This document shows positions 7,638 to 17,712 of a stretch of DNA of 64,000 nt, piece by piece. Origin of the DNA: VRUE01 sp963708115. GTDB lineage: Bacteria > Actinomycetota > Thermoleophilia > Solirubrobacterales > 70-9. The stretch spans positions 186,001 through 250,000 of the forward strand of contig CAVPRX010000002.1 of assembly GCA_963708115.1 (NCBI GenBank), in the 5' to 3' direction. The notes beneath the pieces are model-generated. The model was given only the letters and a program-made list of their open reading frames with translations. It was not told where the DNA came from and did no database searches. Each line of letters begins with the position of its first letter. Position 1 is the stretch's first letter. Made by a program: the position numbers and the translations under genes.

Positions 7638-9072
7638 ACAACTGCAAACTCTTGACCTGCAGCAACTCCTCGATCGCGTAGCGACCGTTCTCGCGCCCGT
7701 GCCCCGACTGCTTGTAGCCGCCGAACGGCGCCAGCGGGTTGAACGCGCCGCCGTTGATCTCGATCTGCCCGGTGCGGATCCGCTTGGCGACCGAGATCGC
7801 GCGGTCCTGGTCGCCCGACCAGACGCCGCCGGCGAGGCCGTAGACGGTGTCGTTGGCGATCCGCACGGCGTCGTCCTCGTCGTCGTAGGGCTGGATCGCA
7901 AGCACCGGGCCGAAGATCTCCTCCTGGGCGATCGTCATCTCCGGCGTCACCTCGGAGAAGACGGTGGGGCGGACGAAGTAGCCACGCTCGAGTCCCTCGG
8001 GAGGCGCGGCGCCGCCGGTCACCAGCTTGGCGCCTTCGGCCTCGCCCTTCTCGATGTAGCCGCGGACGCGCTCGCGCTGGACCTCGGAGACGAGCGGGCC
8101 GAGCCGGGTCGAATCCTCGAACGGGTCGCCCGGGGTGAAGGACTCGGCGGCGGACTTGGCCAGCTCCTCTGCTTCGGCCAGCTTCTCGCGCGGCACCAGC
8201 ATCCGGGTCAGGGCGCTGCAGGTCTGGCCCGAGTTGAGGTAGCACTTGCCGACGCCGTCGGGGATCGCCTTGGCGAGGTCGGCGTCGTCGAGGATCACGT
8301 TGGGCGACTTGCCGCCGAGCTCCATCGCGACCGGCTTCACCGTCGCCGAGGCCAGCTCGCAGACTCGCCGGCCGGCTCGGGTCGAGCCGGTGAAGGAGAC
8401 CATGTCGACGCCGGGGTGGCCGGCGATCGCCTCGCCGACGACCGGGCCGGTGCCGGTGACGAGGTTGAAGACTCCCGCCGGCAGGCCGGCGGCCTCGACC
8501 ACCTCGGCGAGGATGAATGCGTTGAGCGGGACCACCTCGCTCGGCTTGAGCACGACCGTGCAGCCCGCGGCCAGGGCCGGCGCGACCTTGGCGGCGATCT
8601 GGTTGAGCGGGTAGTTCCAGGGGGTGATCGCGCCGAGGACGCCGACCGGCTCGCGCAGCACGCGCGAGTTGCCGATCTCCTCCTCCCAGGCGACTTCCTC
8701 CATCAGCCCCGGCATCGCGCCGAACTGCCCGATCGGTAGGCCGGCCTGGATGATCCGGCTCAGCGTCAGCGGCATCCCCAGCTCCTGGGAGATCGTCGCG
8801 GCGATCTCATCGCTGCGCTCGCCGAGCCCGGCGGAGATCGCCGCCAGGTAGCCGGCGCGCTCCTCGCGCGAGGTCTGCGACCAGGAGTCGAAGGCGTCGC
8901 GGGCGGCACGAACGGCGAGGTCGGCGTCCCCCGGCACGCAGGCCGGAATCGTCGCCATGATCTCCTCGCTGGTCGAGTTGACCACCTCGATCGTCTCGCC
9001 GCCCTGTGGCTCGACCCACTTGCCGCCGATGAAGATCTTGTCCCGGGTCTGAGCTTCTGCTGCCGTTGCCAT
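7636..9072 (-). CDS. Aldehyde dehydrogenase family protein
   Basis: A 478-residue NAD(P)-dependent aldehyde dehydrogenase of normal length. ITPWNYPLNQI is the coenzyme-binding region, MELGGKSPNVIL carries the catalytic glutamate, and NSGQTCSALTRML carries the catalytic cysteine. It should oxidise an aldehyde to the carboxylate; the substrate is not evident. It starts 9 bases from the upstream HxlR regulator gene on the same strand and is followed by an acyl-CoA dehydrogenase. The three may form one transcription unit controlled by the palindromic operators at 9586-9646. Confidence 0.92.
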   Translation of the reverse strand: MATAAEAQTRDKIFIGGKWVEPQGGETIEVVNSTSEEIMATIPACVPGDADLAVRAARDAFDSWSQTSREERAGYLAAISAGLGERSDEIAATISQELGMPLTLSRIIQAGLPIGQFGAMPGLMEEVAWEEEIGNSRVLREPVGVLGAITPWNYPLNQIAAKVAPALAAGCTVVLKPSEVVPLNAFILAEVVEAAGLPAGVFNLVTGTGPVVGEAIAGHPGVDMVSFTGSTRAGRRVCELASATVKPVAMELGGKSPNVILDDADLAKAIPDGVGKCYLNSGQTCSALTRMLVPREKLAEAEELAKSAAESFTPGDPFEDSTRLGPLVSEVQRERVRGYIEKGEAEGAKLVTGGAAPPEGLERGYFVRPTVFSEVTPEMTIAQEEIFGPVLAIQPYDDEDDAVRIANDTVYGLAGGVWSGDQDRAISVAKRIRTGQIEINGGAFNPLAPFGGYKQSGHGRENGRYAIEELLQVKSLQL

Positions 9073-9081
9073 CTCTTCCTC

Positions 9082-9564
9082 CTAGTTGGTCGCGCGCCCG
9101 ACCAAAGCTACCGGCCCGACGCCGGGCCCGGGCAGGGCGCGGGCATCGCGGGCATGCAGAAGCTGGCCGCAGCCCTCACAGATGCCGCGGTCGTTGACCT
9201 CGCCGCCGCACTCCTTGTGGACGATCAGCATCGGCGGGCCGTCCGGCTCGGGGGAGTGGCGGTCGCCCCAGGCGAGCAGAGCGACCAGGGCGGGCCAGAG
9301 GTCGAGACCCTTCTCGGTGAGGAAGTACTCATAGCGCTCGGGGCTCGACTGGTAGGGGCGGCGTTCGAGGATGTCCTCCTCGACCAACCGCTGCAGCCGT
9401 GCCGAGAGCACGTTGCGGGCAATTCCGAGCCCCCGCTGCAGCTCTCCGAAGCGGCGGTTGCCGTTCATAACGTCGCGGACGATCAGCAGGCTCCAGCGCT
9501 CGCCGACCACCTCGAGCGCCTTGGCGATCGAGCAGACCTGCCCCGGATACTCGTGACCGAGCAT
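9082..9564 (-). CDS. HxlR-family winged-helix regulator
   Basis: A 160-residue protein using the ATG at 9564; an upstream ATG at 9600 would place the palindromic operator inside the gene. The winged-helix domain spans about residues 8-100: CSIAKALEVVGERWSLLIVR, MNGNRRFGELQRGLGIARNV, LQRLVEEDILERRPY. A C-terminal zinc-ribbon-like tail has CGG and CEGCG cysteines. HxlR proteins often respond to aldehydes, quinones or redox stress. It heads the minus-strand operon with aldehyde and acyl-CoA dehydrogenases, and a thioesterase lies on the other strand. Two copies of GGTTGC-N5-GCAACC lie just upstream, making autoregulation likely. Confidence 0.88.
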   Translation of the reverse strand: MLGHEYPGQVCSIAKALEVVGERWSLLIVRDVMNGNRRFGELQRGLGIARNVLSARLQRLVEEDILERRPYQSSPERYEYFLTEKGLDLWPALVALLAWGDRHSPEPDGPPMLIVHKECGGEVNDRGICEGCGQLLHARDARALPGPGVGPVALVGRATN

Positions 9565-9585
9565 GAGAGTGATCTTGGCACACAA

Positions 9586-9602
9586 GGTTGCGTGAAGCAA
9601 CC
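9586..9602. promoter_or_regulatory. Palindromic operator 1 (probable HxlR site)
   Basis: GGTTGC-GTGAA-GCAACC, a perfect 6+5+6 inverted repeat 21 bases upstream of the chosen HxlR start. An identical pair of half-sites with a different spacer (TTCAA) lies at 9630-9646, centre to centre 44 bases away. Two matching palindromes in a divergent intergenic region are typical for a dimeric regulator controlling both directions. Confidence 0.7.
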
Positions 9603-9629
9603 GAGTCGGTTAGAGTGGCCACAATCGAT

Positions 9630-9646
9630 GGTTGCTTCAAGCAACC
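9630..9646. promoter_or_regulatory. Palindromic operator 2 (probable HxlR site)
   Basis: GGTTGC-TTCAA-GCAACC, the second copy of the palindrome at 9586-9602. It lies on the side of the plus-strand thioesterase unit, so the regulator may control both divergent units. Confidence 0.7.
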
Positions 9647-9667
9647 TTGGCCGACTGGAGGCACAGG

Positions 9668-9823
9668 ATGAGGCTGATTTCACGACATAGGCATCAGCGA
9701 CGGGCGAAGGCTCCGCGGATCTCGATCAGCCAGGCGGAGATCGCTGCCGACCTGCACTACCCGGCGGATCGCCGCGCTGGCAGCGGAGGTCTGGCAGCGA
9801 GCGGCAGGCGCGGGGCGCGATGA
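9668..9823 (+). CDS. Possible small basic ORF upstream of the thioesterase
   Basis: A 51-residue frame starting with ATG 8 bases after a GGAGG-like ribosome site, with its stop overlapping the thioesterase start as ATGA. It begins MRLISRHRHQRRAKAPRIS and has no recognisable domain. The ribosome site and the coupling are arguments for translation. The composition (Arg/Ala/Gly) and short length are arguments against. It may be a leader peptide or a gene remnant. Confidence 0.25.
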   Translation: MRLISRHRHQRRAKAPRISISQAEIAADLHYPADRRAGSGGLAASGRRGAR

Positions 9824-10380
9824 GCGGCGAGTCCAACGGCGCCACCGCGGTCGACGCCGCGCTGGCGTTCGCCGAGTCGAGTCCCGAGACGAGCCGCAGC
9901 CGCACCCTGGTCTGGCAGGACCCGGTTCCCACTGCAGCCGCCGGCGCGACGATGACCGGCATCGAGTACATGGAAGCGATCGTCGCCGGCGAGGTCCCGC
10001 CGCCGCCGATCGCGGTGACGATGCGGATGGGTCCGATCGAGGTGGAGGAGGGTCGCGCCGTCTTCTCCGGCGAACCCGGGGAGGAGCACTACAACCCGAT
10101 CGGCGTCGTCCACGGCGGCTACGCGTCGACCCTGCTCGACTCGGCGCTCGGCTGCGCCGTGCACACGACCCTGCCGGCCGGCGTCGGCTACACCTCACTT
10201 GGTCTCGAGGCCAAGTTCGTGCGCCCGATCACGCGCGATACCGGCCGCGTCCTCTGCGAGGCCAACGTCCTCTACCGCGGCCGTAAACAGGCGACCTCGG
10301 AGGCCAAGCTGACCGCCGCCGACAGCGGCAAGCTGCTCGCCCACGGCGTTGCCACCTGCATGATCCTCGGCGGCTCATAG
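9820..10380 (+). CDS. PaaI-type hotdog-fold thioesterase
   Basis: A 186-residue protein. The C-terminal 130 residues are a single hotdog domain with the PaaI-like motif NPIGVVHGGYASTLLDSALGCAV, including the conserved HGG and the helix that carries the catalytic acid. The family hydrolyses aryl- or acyl-CoA thioesters in the cytoplasm. An N-terminal extension of about 50 residues has no known motif. It is divergent from the HxlR regulator and its operators, so it probably belongs to the same regulon as the two dehydrogenases. Confidence 0.85.
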   Translation: MSGESNGATAVDAALAFAESSPETSRSRTLVWQDPVPTAAAGATMTGIEYMEAIVAGEVPPPPIAVTMRMGPIEVEEGRAVFSGEPGEEHYNPIGVVHGGYASTLLDSALGCAVHTTLPAGVGYTSLGLEAKFVRPITRDTGRVLCEANVLYRGRKQATSEAKLTAADSGKLLAHGVATCMILGGS

Positions 10381-10385
10381 CGAAT

Positions 10386-10412
10386 TTGAGATAAGTACAT
10401 ATCTGCTATATT
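10386..10412 (+). promoter_or_regulatory. Probable promoter with extended -10, near-leaderless XRE gene
   Basis: TTGAGA (10386-10391) and TATATT (10407-10412) are spaced 15 bases apart, and a TG dinucleotide one base before the -10 makes it an extended -10 element. The gene starts with GTG at 10419, only 6 bases beyond the -10, so the transcript would be leaderless. AT content is unusually high for this chromosome. Confidence 0.5.
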
Positions 10413-10418
10413 CCAAGC

Positions 10419-10748
10419 GTGAAAACGCCTGGAGAGTTACTGAAAGAAGCACGCACGAGGCATGGTGTGAGCCAGAAGAGCCTTGCCACGCGTGCGAGCA
10501 CGACGCAGTCGGCGATTTCGCGAATCGAGCGCGACCGGGTCTCGCCGTCGGTCGCGACGCTGCGCGAGCTGCTCTACCTGCTCGGCGAGGATCTCGAGAT
10601 CGGGGCATCGGGTCGCGATTCGGGTGTCGATCGAACCCTCAACGCGAAGAATCTTGCGCTGACCCCCTCGCAGCGGGTCAAGCGGGGCCTTGCGTTCGCT
10701 GAATTCGTGCGACGTAACCGAGGCACCGCCGCAAGGCCGGCTGCCTGA
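10419..10748 (+). CDS. XRE-family regulator, probable antitoxin
   Basis: A 109-residue protein with an N-terminal HTH (residues 1-60: LLKEARTRHGVSQKSLATRA, STTQSAISRIERDRVSPS) and a basic C-terminal tail. The GTG start lies 6 bases after a probable -10 box. The next gene, 2 bases downstream, encodes a nucleotidyltransferase-fold protein. Paired XRE/nucleotidyltransferase genes commonly form toxin-antitoxin modules in which the HTH protein represses the operon. This role is inferred from the layout only. Confidence 0.75.
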   Translation: MKTPGELLKEARTRHGVSQKSLATRASTTQSAISRIERDRVSPSVATLRELLYLLGEDLEIGASGRDSGVDRTLNAKNLALTPSQRVKRGLAFAEFVRRNRGTAARPAA

Positions 10749-10750
10749 GC

Positions 10751-11260
10751 ATGTCGGCCCAGGATCTGCCGGCCCTACCGCTCAAGGCGGATCGGTTGCT
10801 GCAAATACTGGACAAGCATGGCGTCGATTTCGTTGTCATCGGCGGGATGGCTGGCCTTGCGCACGGCTCGGCATATCCGACCTATGACCTCGATGTCGCC
10901 TATGCCCGCGATCGCGCGAACCTGGAGCGGATGACGGCAGCGTTGCGGGAGCTCGATGTGACGCTTCGTGGAGCACCGGCAGGCCTGCCGTTTCAGCTTG
11001 ACGCTCAAACGCTTGCCAACGGATCGAACTTCACCTTCGACAGTCCATATGGCAGCTTCGACATCCTCGGCGACGCCGCCGGGATGAATTCCTATGACGA
11101 GCTCCGCAATGGGGCTTTGGTTGCGACGATCGAGGAGGTCGAGGTTCGAGTGGCCTCTCTCGATCACCTGATCGCGATGAAGCGCGCGGCGAATCGCCCC
11201 AAGGATCAACTGATGGTCGAGGAGTACATCTCACTGGCCGATCAGCAGCGCGAGGACTAG
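10751..11260 (+). CDS. Nucleotidyltransferase-fold protein, probable toxin partner (AbiEii-like)
   Basis: A 169-residue protein with the nucleotidyltransferase signature VIGGMAGLAHGSAYPTYDLD, in which the GG motif and the following D-x-D supply the metal ligands, and a C-terminal helix around RVASLDHLIAMKRAANRPKD as in AbiEii-like minimal nucleotidyltransferases. Such enzymes can nucleotidylate tRNA ends or proteins. It is 2 bases downstream of the XRE gene. Its end overlaps the convergent pepA end by 4 bases, which suggests insertion or tight packing. Confidence 0.75.
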   Translation: MSAQDLPALPLKADRLLQILDKHGVDFVVIGGMAGLAHGSAYPTYDLDVAYARDRANLERMTAALRELDVTLRGAPAGLPFQLDAQTLANGSNFTFDSPYGSFDILGDAAGMNSYDELRNGALVATIEEVEVRVASLDHLIAMKRAANRPKDQLMVEEYISLADQQRED

Positions 11261-12693
11261 TCCGCAAGCTCGCGCGCGAGCTCGACGAGCAGGCGCACGC
11301 CGAAGCCGCTGGCGTCGTTGCCGGTATAGGGACGGCCGACGTCCCAGGCGGTGCCGGCGATGTCGACGTGCGCCCATGGGGTGTCGCCGACGAACTCCTC
11401 GAGGAAGGAGCCGGCGTAGATCGTTCCCGCCTTGCGCTTCGCTGCGGCGTTGGTGAGGTCGGCGACGGTCCCTTTGGTCAATTCCTTGTACTCGGGGTGG
11501 AGCGGTAGGCGCCAGACCAGCTCGCCGCTCGTCTCGCCGGCCTGGGCGACCGCGGAGGCGAGGTCGTCGTCGTTGGAGATCACCGCCGCGTAGGTCGAAC
11601 CGAGGGCGACCAGGACAGCCCCGGTCAGCGTCGCCAGGTCGACGATCCGCTCCGCTCCCAGCTCGACTGCGTAGGCGAGGGCGTCGGCGAGGATCAGGCG
11701 ACCCTCGGCGTCGGTGTTGTTGACCTCGACCGTCTTGCCGTTGTACTGGGTGATGATGTCGCCGGGCTTGATCGCCGTGCCGGAGGGCATGTTCTCGGTT
11801 GAGGGAACGATCGCGATCAGGTCGATCTGCAGTCCCAGCTCGGCGATCGCGCCGACGGCCTCAAGCACCGCGGCGGCACCGGACATGTCCATCTTCATCT
11901 CGTGCATCGAGGCCGAGGGCTTCAGCGAGATGCCGCCGGTGTCGAAGGTGACGCCCTTGCCGACGAGGCCCAGGGTGGGGCCGGAGCCGCCGCCCGCGTA
12001 GCGGAGCACGATCAGCTTCGGGTCCTCCGCCGTGCCCTGGCTGACCGCGACGAGCCCACCCATCTCCTTGGCGGTGATCTCATCGCGTCCGAGGACTTCG
12101 GCGCTGACCCCCTCGTGGTGGGAGGCGATTTCCCGTGCCCGCCGGCCCAGGAAGGACGGGGTGGCGACATTGGAGGGAAGGCTCTGCAGGTCGCGGGCGC
12201 GGTTCTGTGCCTCGGCGCAGATGCGGCCAGCCTCGGCTGCGCCGGCTGCGCCTTCCGGGGCGAGCAGGGTCAGCGACTCGATCTGGGGCGGAGGCGGGTC
12301 GTCGGGGTCCCTGCTGAGGTAGCGATCGAAGCGGTAGGTGGCGAGGATCGTGCCGGTGACCAGCGCTTCGGCCGTCGCCTCGTCTTCGCCCGACTCTGGC
12401 AGCAGCCAGGCGAGCGAGGTCACCTCCAACTTCGCGGCCTCCTTTGCGGCCACAGCGGCGACGAGCCGGATTCGCTCGGCATCGGCGTCATCGCGCTTGC
12501 CGAGGCCGACGGCGAGCACGCGACCGGGCTGCTCGGGGCGCAGCAGGGTCAGCTTCTGGAAGCCGCCCTTGGCGTCGCCGGCGCCCGGCGCCCCGGCCAG
12601 CTCGGCGGGCAGTTGCTCGCCTTCGTAGAGACCAACCGCAAGTAGGTCGGCGTCGGTTTCCGTGGTCTTGATCTGACTGACTTCGACTCTCAT
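11257..12693 (-). CDS. pepA: Leucyl aminopeptidase, M17 family
   Basis: A 478-residue cytosolic zinc/manganese aminopeptidase. The start ATG at 12693 begins MRVEVSQIKTTE; the longer frame from 12738 adds 15 uncharacteristic residues. The C-terminal catalytic domain has VGKGVTFDTGGISLKPSASM (active-site Lys and Asp), KMDMSGAAAV and the M17 signature NNTDAEGRLILADAL. It releases N-terminal residues from peptides, usually as a hexamer. It is monocistronic, converging on the toxin-antitoxin pair and divergent from the thiolase gene. Confidence 0.95.
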   Translation of the reverse strand: MRVEVSQIKTTETDADLLAVGLYEGEQLPAELAGAPGAGDAKGGFQKLTLLRPEQPGRVLAVGLGKRDDADAERIRLVAAVAAKEAAKLEVTSLAWLLPESGEDEATAEALVTGTILATYRFDRYLSRDPDDPPPPQIESLTLLAPEGAAGAAEAGRICAEAQNRARDLQSLPSNVATPSFLGRRAREIASHHEGVSAEVLGRDEITAKEMGGLVAVSQGTAEDPKLIVLRYAGGGSGPTLGLVGKGVTFDTGGISLKPSASMHEMKMDMSGAAAVLEAVGAIAELGLQIDLIAIVPSTENMPSGTAIKPGDIITQYNGKTVEVNNTDAEGRLILADALAYAVELGAERIVDLATLTGAVLVALGSTYAAVISNDDDLASAVAQAGETSGELVWRLPLHPEYKELTKGTVADLTNAAAKRKAGTIYAGSFLEEFVGDTPWAHVDIAGTAWDVGRPYTGNDASGFGVRLLVELARELAD

Positions 12694-12855
12694 GGCGAGC
12701 GAGTCTATGAACTCCCGCCGTGCGATTCCTTTAGTCAACTATTACGTGACAAAGGAGGCACAACTTGCCAGGATGGCCCGCTATCGTTCCGGGCAGGGCC
12801 TTGCGGCCCTGTACGAGCCGAGATCCGGCATAAACCGAAGCAGAAAGGCCGCCAG

Positions 12856-14031
<1,176 letters not shown>

Positions 14032-14033
14032 TT

Positions 14034-14153
14034 CAGCCCGCGAAAACCGAGTCTGGCGCGGACGCAGGGAGGTCGGCGCCGGGAGCGCACTAGTTGTGCG
14101 TGACCAAGCCGACCGACCGAGGACAAAGCCAGACGACGGTTTACAGCGGGCTG
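14034..14153. repeat. Palindromic element, family A copy 2 (reversed)
   Basis: Imperfect inverted arms (14034-14057 and 14128-14153, sharing CAGCCCGC and GTCTGGC blocks with their complements) start 2 bases after the thiolase stop. The interior contains GGACGCAGGGAGG and GCCGACCGACCGAGGAC, the reverse complement of the family A core, around a CGCAC-N5-GTGCG hairpin. The right arm runs into the start of the HAD phosphatase gene. Together with copy 3 it flanks that gene in inverted orientation. Confidence 0.65.
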
Positions 14154-14899
14154 CTGCCTTCTTCGATCTGGACAAGACCCTGATGGCGGGGTCTTCGGGG
14201 ATGCAGTTCGCCCGTGTCGCGACGCAGCACGGGATCGTGTCCCGTCGCTTGCTGGCGAGCTGGGGGGTCGAGCACCTGCGCTACCGGCTGCGCGGTACCA
14301 CCGACGAGCGCACCACGGAGGTGCTGCGTGTTGCGCGCGACCTGATCTCGGGCGTCCCGGCCCGCAGCCTCGAGCGGATGAACCCCGAGGTGATGGCGGC
14401 GATCCTGCCGCGCGTCTACCCACAGATGCTCGACGAGGTCTACGGCCACCAGGACGCCGGCCGCGCCACCTTCATCGTCAGCGCCGCCGGCAACGGCGTG
14501 GTCGAACCTCTGGCCGCCGTGCTGGGGATGGACGGCGGCATCGGCACCCGCTACGAGATCGGCGAGGACGGCGCCTTCACCGGCCGCTTCGACGGGCCCT
14601 TCGTCTACGGGCCGGGCAAGGTCGAGGCGATGGAGGCGTTCGCTACCGAGCACGGAATCGACCTCGCCGCCTCCTACGCCTACTCGGACTCGATCTCCGA
14701 CCTGCCGATGCTGCGCGCGGTTGGCCACCCGGTCGTCGTCAACCCCGACCCGCCGCTGGCCGAGATCGCCCGCGAGGAAGGCTGGCAGACGATGCGCTTC
14801 GAGCAGCTCGGCCGCCGCCTGGTGGCGCTCGCCGTGACCCTGCTGGCGACTATCGCCGGCTTCGGCGCCTCGCGCATAGCCGCCCGCCGACGGTCGTAA
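14096..14899 (+). CDS. HAD-IB family phosphatase (SerB-like) with C-terminal membrane helix
   Basis: A 267-residue HAD hydrolase. Motif I is FFDLDKTLMAGSSG near residue 22, a helical cap follows, motif II is FIVSAAGNG and motifs III/IV include YAYSDSISDLPML. The C-terminal 25 residues form a likely transmembrane helix (LVALAVTLLATIAGFGAS) followed by Arg residues, so the enzyme is probably tethered to the inner face of the membrane. This subgroup dephosphorylates small molecules or lipids; the substrate is not evident. The GTG at 14096 lies inside a palindromic element, and no better start precedes motif I. Confidence 0.82.
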   Translation: MRDQADRPRTKPDDGLQRAAAFFDLDKTLMAGSSGMQFARVATQHGIVSRRLLASWGVEHLRYRLRGTTDERTTEVLRVARDLISGVPARSLERMNPEVMAAILPRVYPQMLDEVYGHQDAGRATFIVSAAGNGVVEPLAAVLGMDGGIGTRYEIGEDGAFTGRFDGPFVYGPGKVEAMEAFATEHGIDLAASYAYSDSISDLPMLRAVGHPVVVNPDPPLAEIAREEGWQTMRFEQLGRRLVALAVTLLATIAGFGASRIAARRRS

Positions 14900-15007
14900 A
14901 CCGGCGTATATCGGCGTCCTCGGTCGGCTGGATCGGGTCACGCACTAACTGTGCGCTCCCCTCACCAGCCTCCCTGCGTCCACCGATCTACTTGGTTTAC
15001 GACCGTC
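14889..15007. repeat. Palindromic element, family A copy 3
   Basis: Perfect 14-base arms (GACGGTCGTAAACC at 14889-14902, complement at 14994-15007) enclose the family A core GTCCTCGGTCGGC ... CCTCCCTGCGTCC around a CGCAC-TAACT-GTGCG hairpin. The left arm contains the stop codon and last three codons of the HAD gene, so the right arm is an inverted copy of host coding sequence. The core matches copies at 1838-2000 and 14034-14153, but the arms do not. Confidence 0.7.
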
Positions 15008-15024
15008 GTGCCTAGACTGTCGCT

Positions 15025-16646
<1,622 letters not shown>

Positions 16647-16672
16647 CCCCACCTTCGTCCCCCCACCAGCGA

Positions 16673-16718
16673 GTGGTCACTTTGCCCACATATACGGGGG
16701 CAAAGGGTTCAGTTGTCA
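16673..16718 (+). repeat. Direct repeat flanking the AbiEi/DUF559 gene, left copy
   Basis: A roughly 45-base sequence that matches 17631-17673 (shared TGGTCA, TTTG-CCCAC, ATACGG and GGTTCAG). Each copy is also a hairpin: here CTTTGCCC/GGGCAAAG, there a TTGACC/GGTCAA stem, with a similar loop. It lies 26 bases after the mutase large-subunit stop and just beyond the 3' end of the AbiEi gene. Confidence 0.6.
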
Positions 16719-17651
16719 CCTCACTTCCGCTCGGGCGCGCGCGACGGCACCACGGAGGATCCTCCGCACGTGTGTCGGGTCGTGCTTGATCTGCCAGTGG
16801 GAGAAGCGAAGCGGCCACATGCCGGCCGCGAGGTGAGTCTGATCCCGCTCCAAGCCGCGCTTTTGCTGGGACGCGGTGCGGTGATACTTCAGCCCGTCGG
16901 CCTCCAGCACGATCCCCAGCTCGGGCCAATAGAAGTCGACTTCGTAGCCGTTCACCCACGTTTTCGTTTCCGGCACCGGAAGGCCGACGGCACGTGCCAG
17001 TGGCCTCATCAGCTGCTCCAGCTCGGAGTCACTGAGTCGGAAGGTGAGGGGGTCGAGGAGCTTTCGCAGTGGCGCCACGCCCGGTTGACCGCGGTAGTCG
17101 TCAAGCGACGCGTGCAGCACGTCCGCCCTCACCCGGCCGAGCTTGTCGGCCTCGTTGACGGACCGCTCGAGCTGCATCGGCCGAAGTCGCGTCGCCTGGT
17201 CGATCAGCGTACGTGCGGGCAGCGTGAGGGGAATCCCTTCGTGGGCGGCGACATCGTTCATCACCGCCTGCGTGCGCCGATGGACCCGGATCCCCAGTTG
17301 CCGGCCGCGCCTCCTCGATGGCACGGAAACGTCAATCAGCCCGTCCTGCTGCGCACCGAATCCCCACAGTGCGGCCGCGCTGCCGTGGCTCAGCATCGCA
17401 TCCGGCCCGCAGGCGAGCACCGCCGCCATCCAGCGCCCGCGTCTACCCAATAGCGGCCGCCCCACCGCGTATACGCCGCGCCACACAGGGTGTAACCGCC
17501 CGGCGGCAACCCGTCGCTCGATCCGCCGCGAGCTGAGCCCGAGTTCCAGCAGCTGCCGGCGCGCGATCACGCCGTGCTGCCGTGTCACCAAGCTCCAGAT
17601 CGCCGCATCGGGTCCCAGCGCGTCCCTCGACTGGTCATTTGACCCACGCAT
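16716..17651 (-). CDS. AbiEi-like winged-helix plus DUF559 endonuclease-fold protein
   Basis: A 311-residue protein. Residues about 18-75 resemble the N-terminal winged helix of type IV antitoxin AbiEi proteins (LVTRQHGVIARRQLLELGLS, RRVAAGRLHPVWRGVYAVGR). The C-terminal 100 residues are DUF559/Vsr-like (NGYEVDFYWPELGIVLEADG, KRGLERDQTHLAAGMWPLRF), a PD-(D/E)XK-type fold with the D-x-D and E-x-D acidic residues retained. No cognate AbiEii gene is adjacent. It interrupts the mutase subunit genes on the opposite strand and is bracketed by direct repeats, suggesting acquisition. The ATG start lies within the right repeat. Function is unknown; a DNA-modifying or defence role is possible. Confidence 0.75.
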   Translation of the reverse strand: MRGSNDQSRDALGPDAAIWSLVTRQHGVIARRQLLELGLSSRRIERRVAAGRLHPVWRGVYAVGRPLLGRRGRWMAAVLACGPDAMLSHGSAAALWGFGAQQDGLIDVSVPSRRRGRQLGIRVHRRTQAVMNDVAAHEGIPLTLPARTLIDQATRLRPMQLERSVNEADKLGRVRADVLHASLDDYRGQPGVAPLRKLLDPLTFRLSDSELEQLMRPLARAVGLPVPETKTWVNGYEVDFYWPELGIVLEADGLKYHRTASQQKRGLERDQTHLAAGMWPLRFSHWQIKHDPTHVRRILRGAVARARAEVR

Positions 17652-17673
17652 ACGGTGGTCAATGGTTCAGCGG
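17631..17673 (+). repeat. Direct repeat flanking the AbiEi/DUF559 gene, right copy
   Basis: The partner of 16673-16718. It includes a hairpin around the loop CACGCATACGG and, read on the minus strand, contains the ATG of the AbiEi/DUF559 gene in that loop. It could serve as the promoter/operator of the gene as well as marking an insertion boundary. Confidence 0.6.
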
Positions 17674-17712
17674 GCCGAATTCTCCCCCCGGTCGTCTAAT
17701 GTCCCGGCCGCA

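Noticed and set aside
16673..17673. Direct repeats as phage attachment sites
   Set aside because: There is no integrase or tRNA target nearby, and only one gene lies between them.
17143..17712. N-terminal extension of the mutase small subunit
   Set aside because: It would overlap the AbiEi/DUF559 gene antisense, and the cobalamin-binding family starts at the ATG at 17713.
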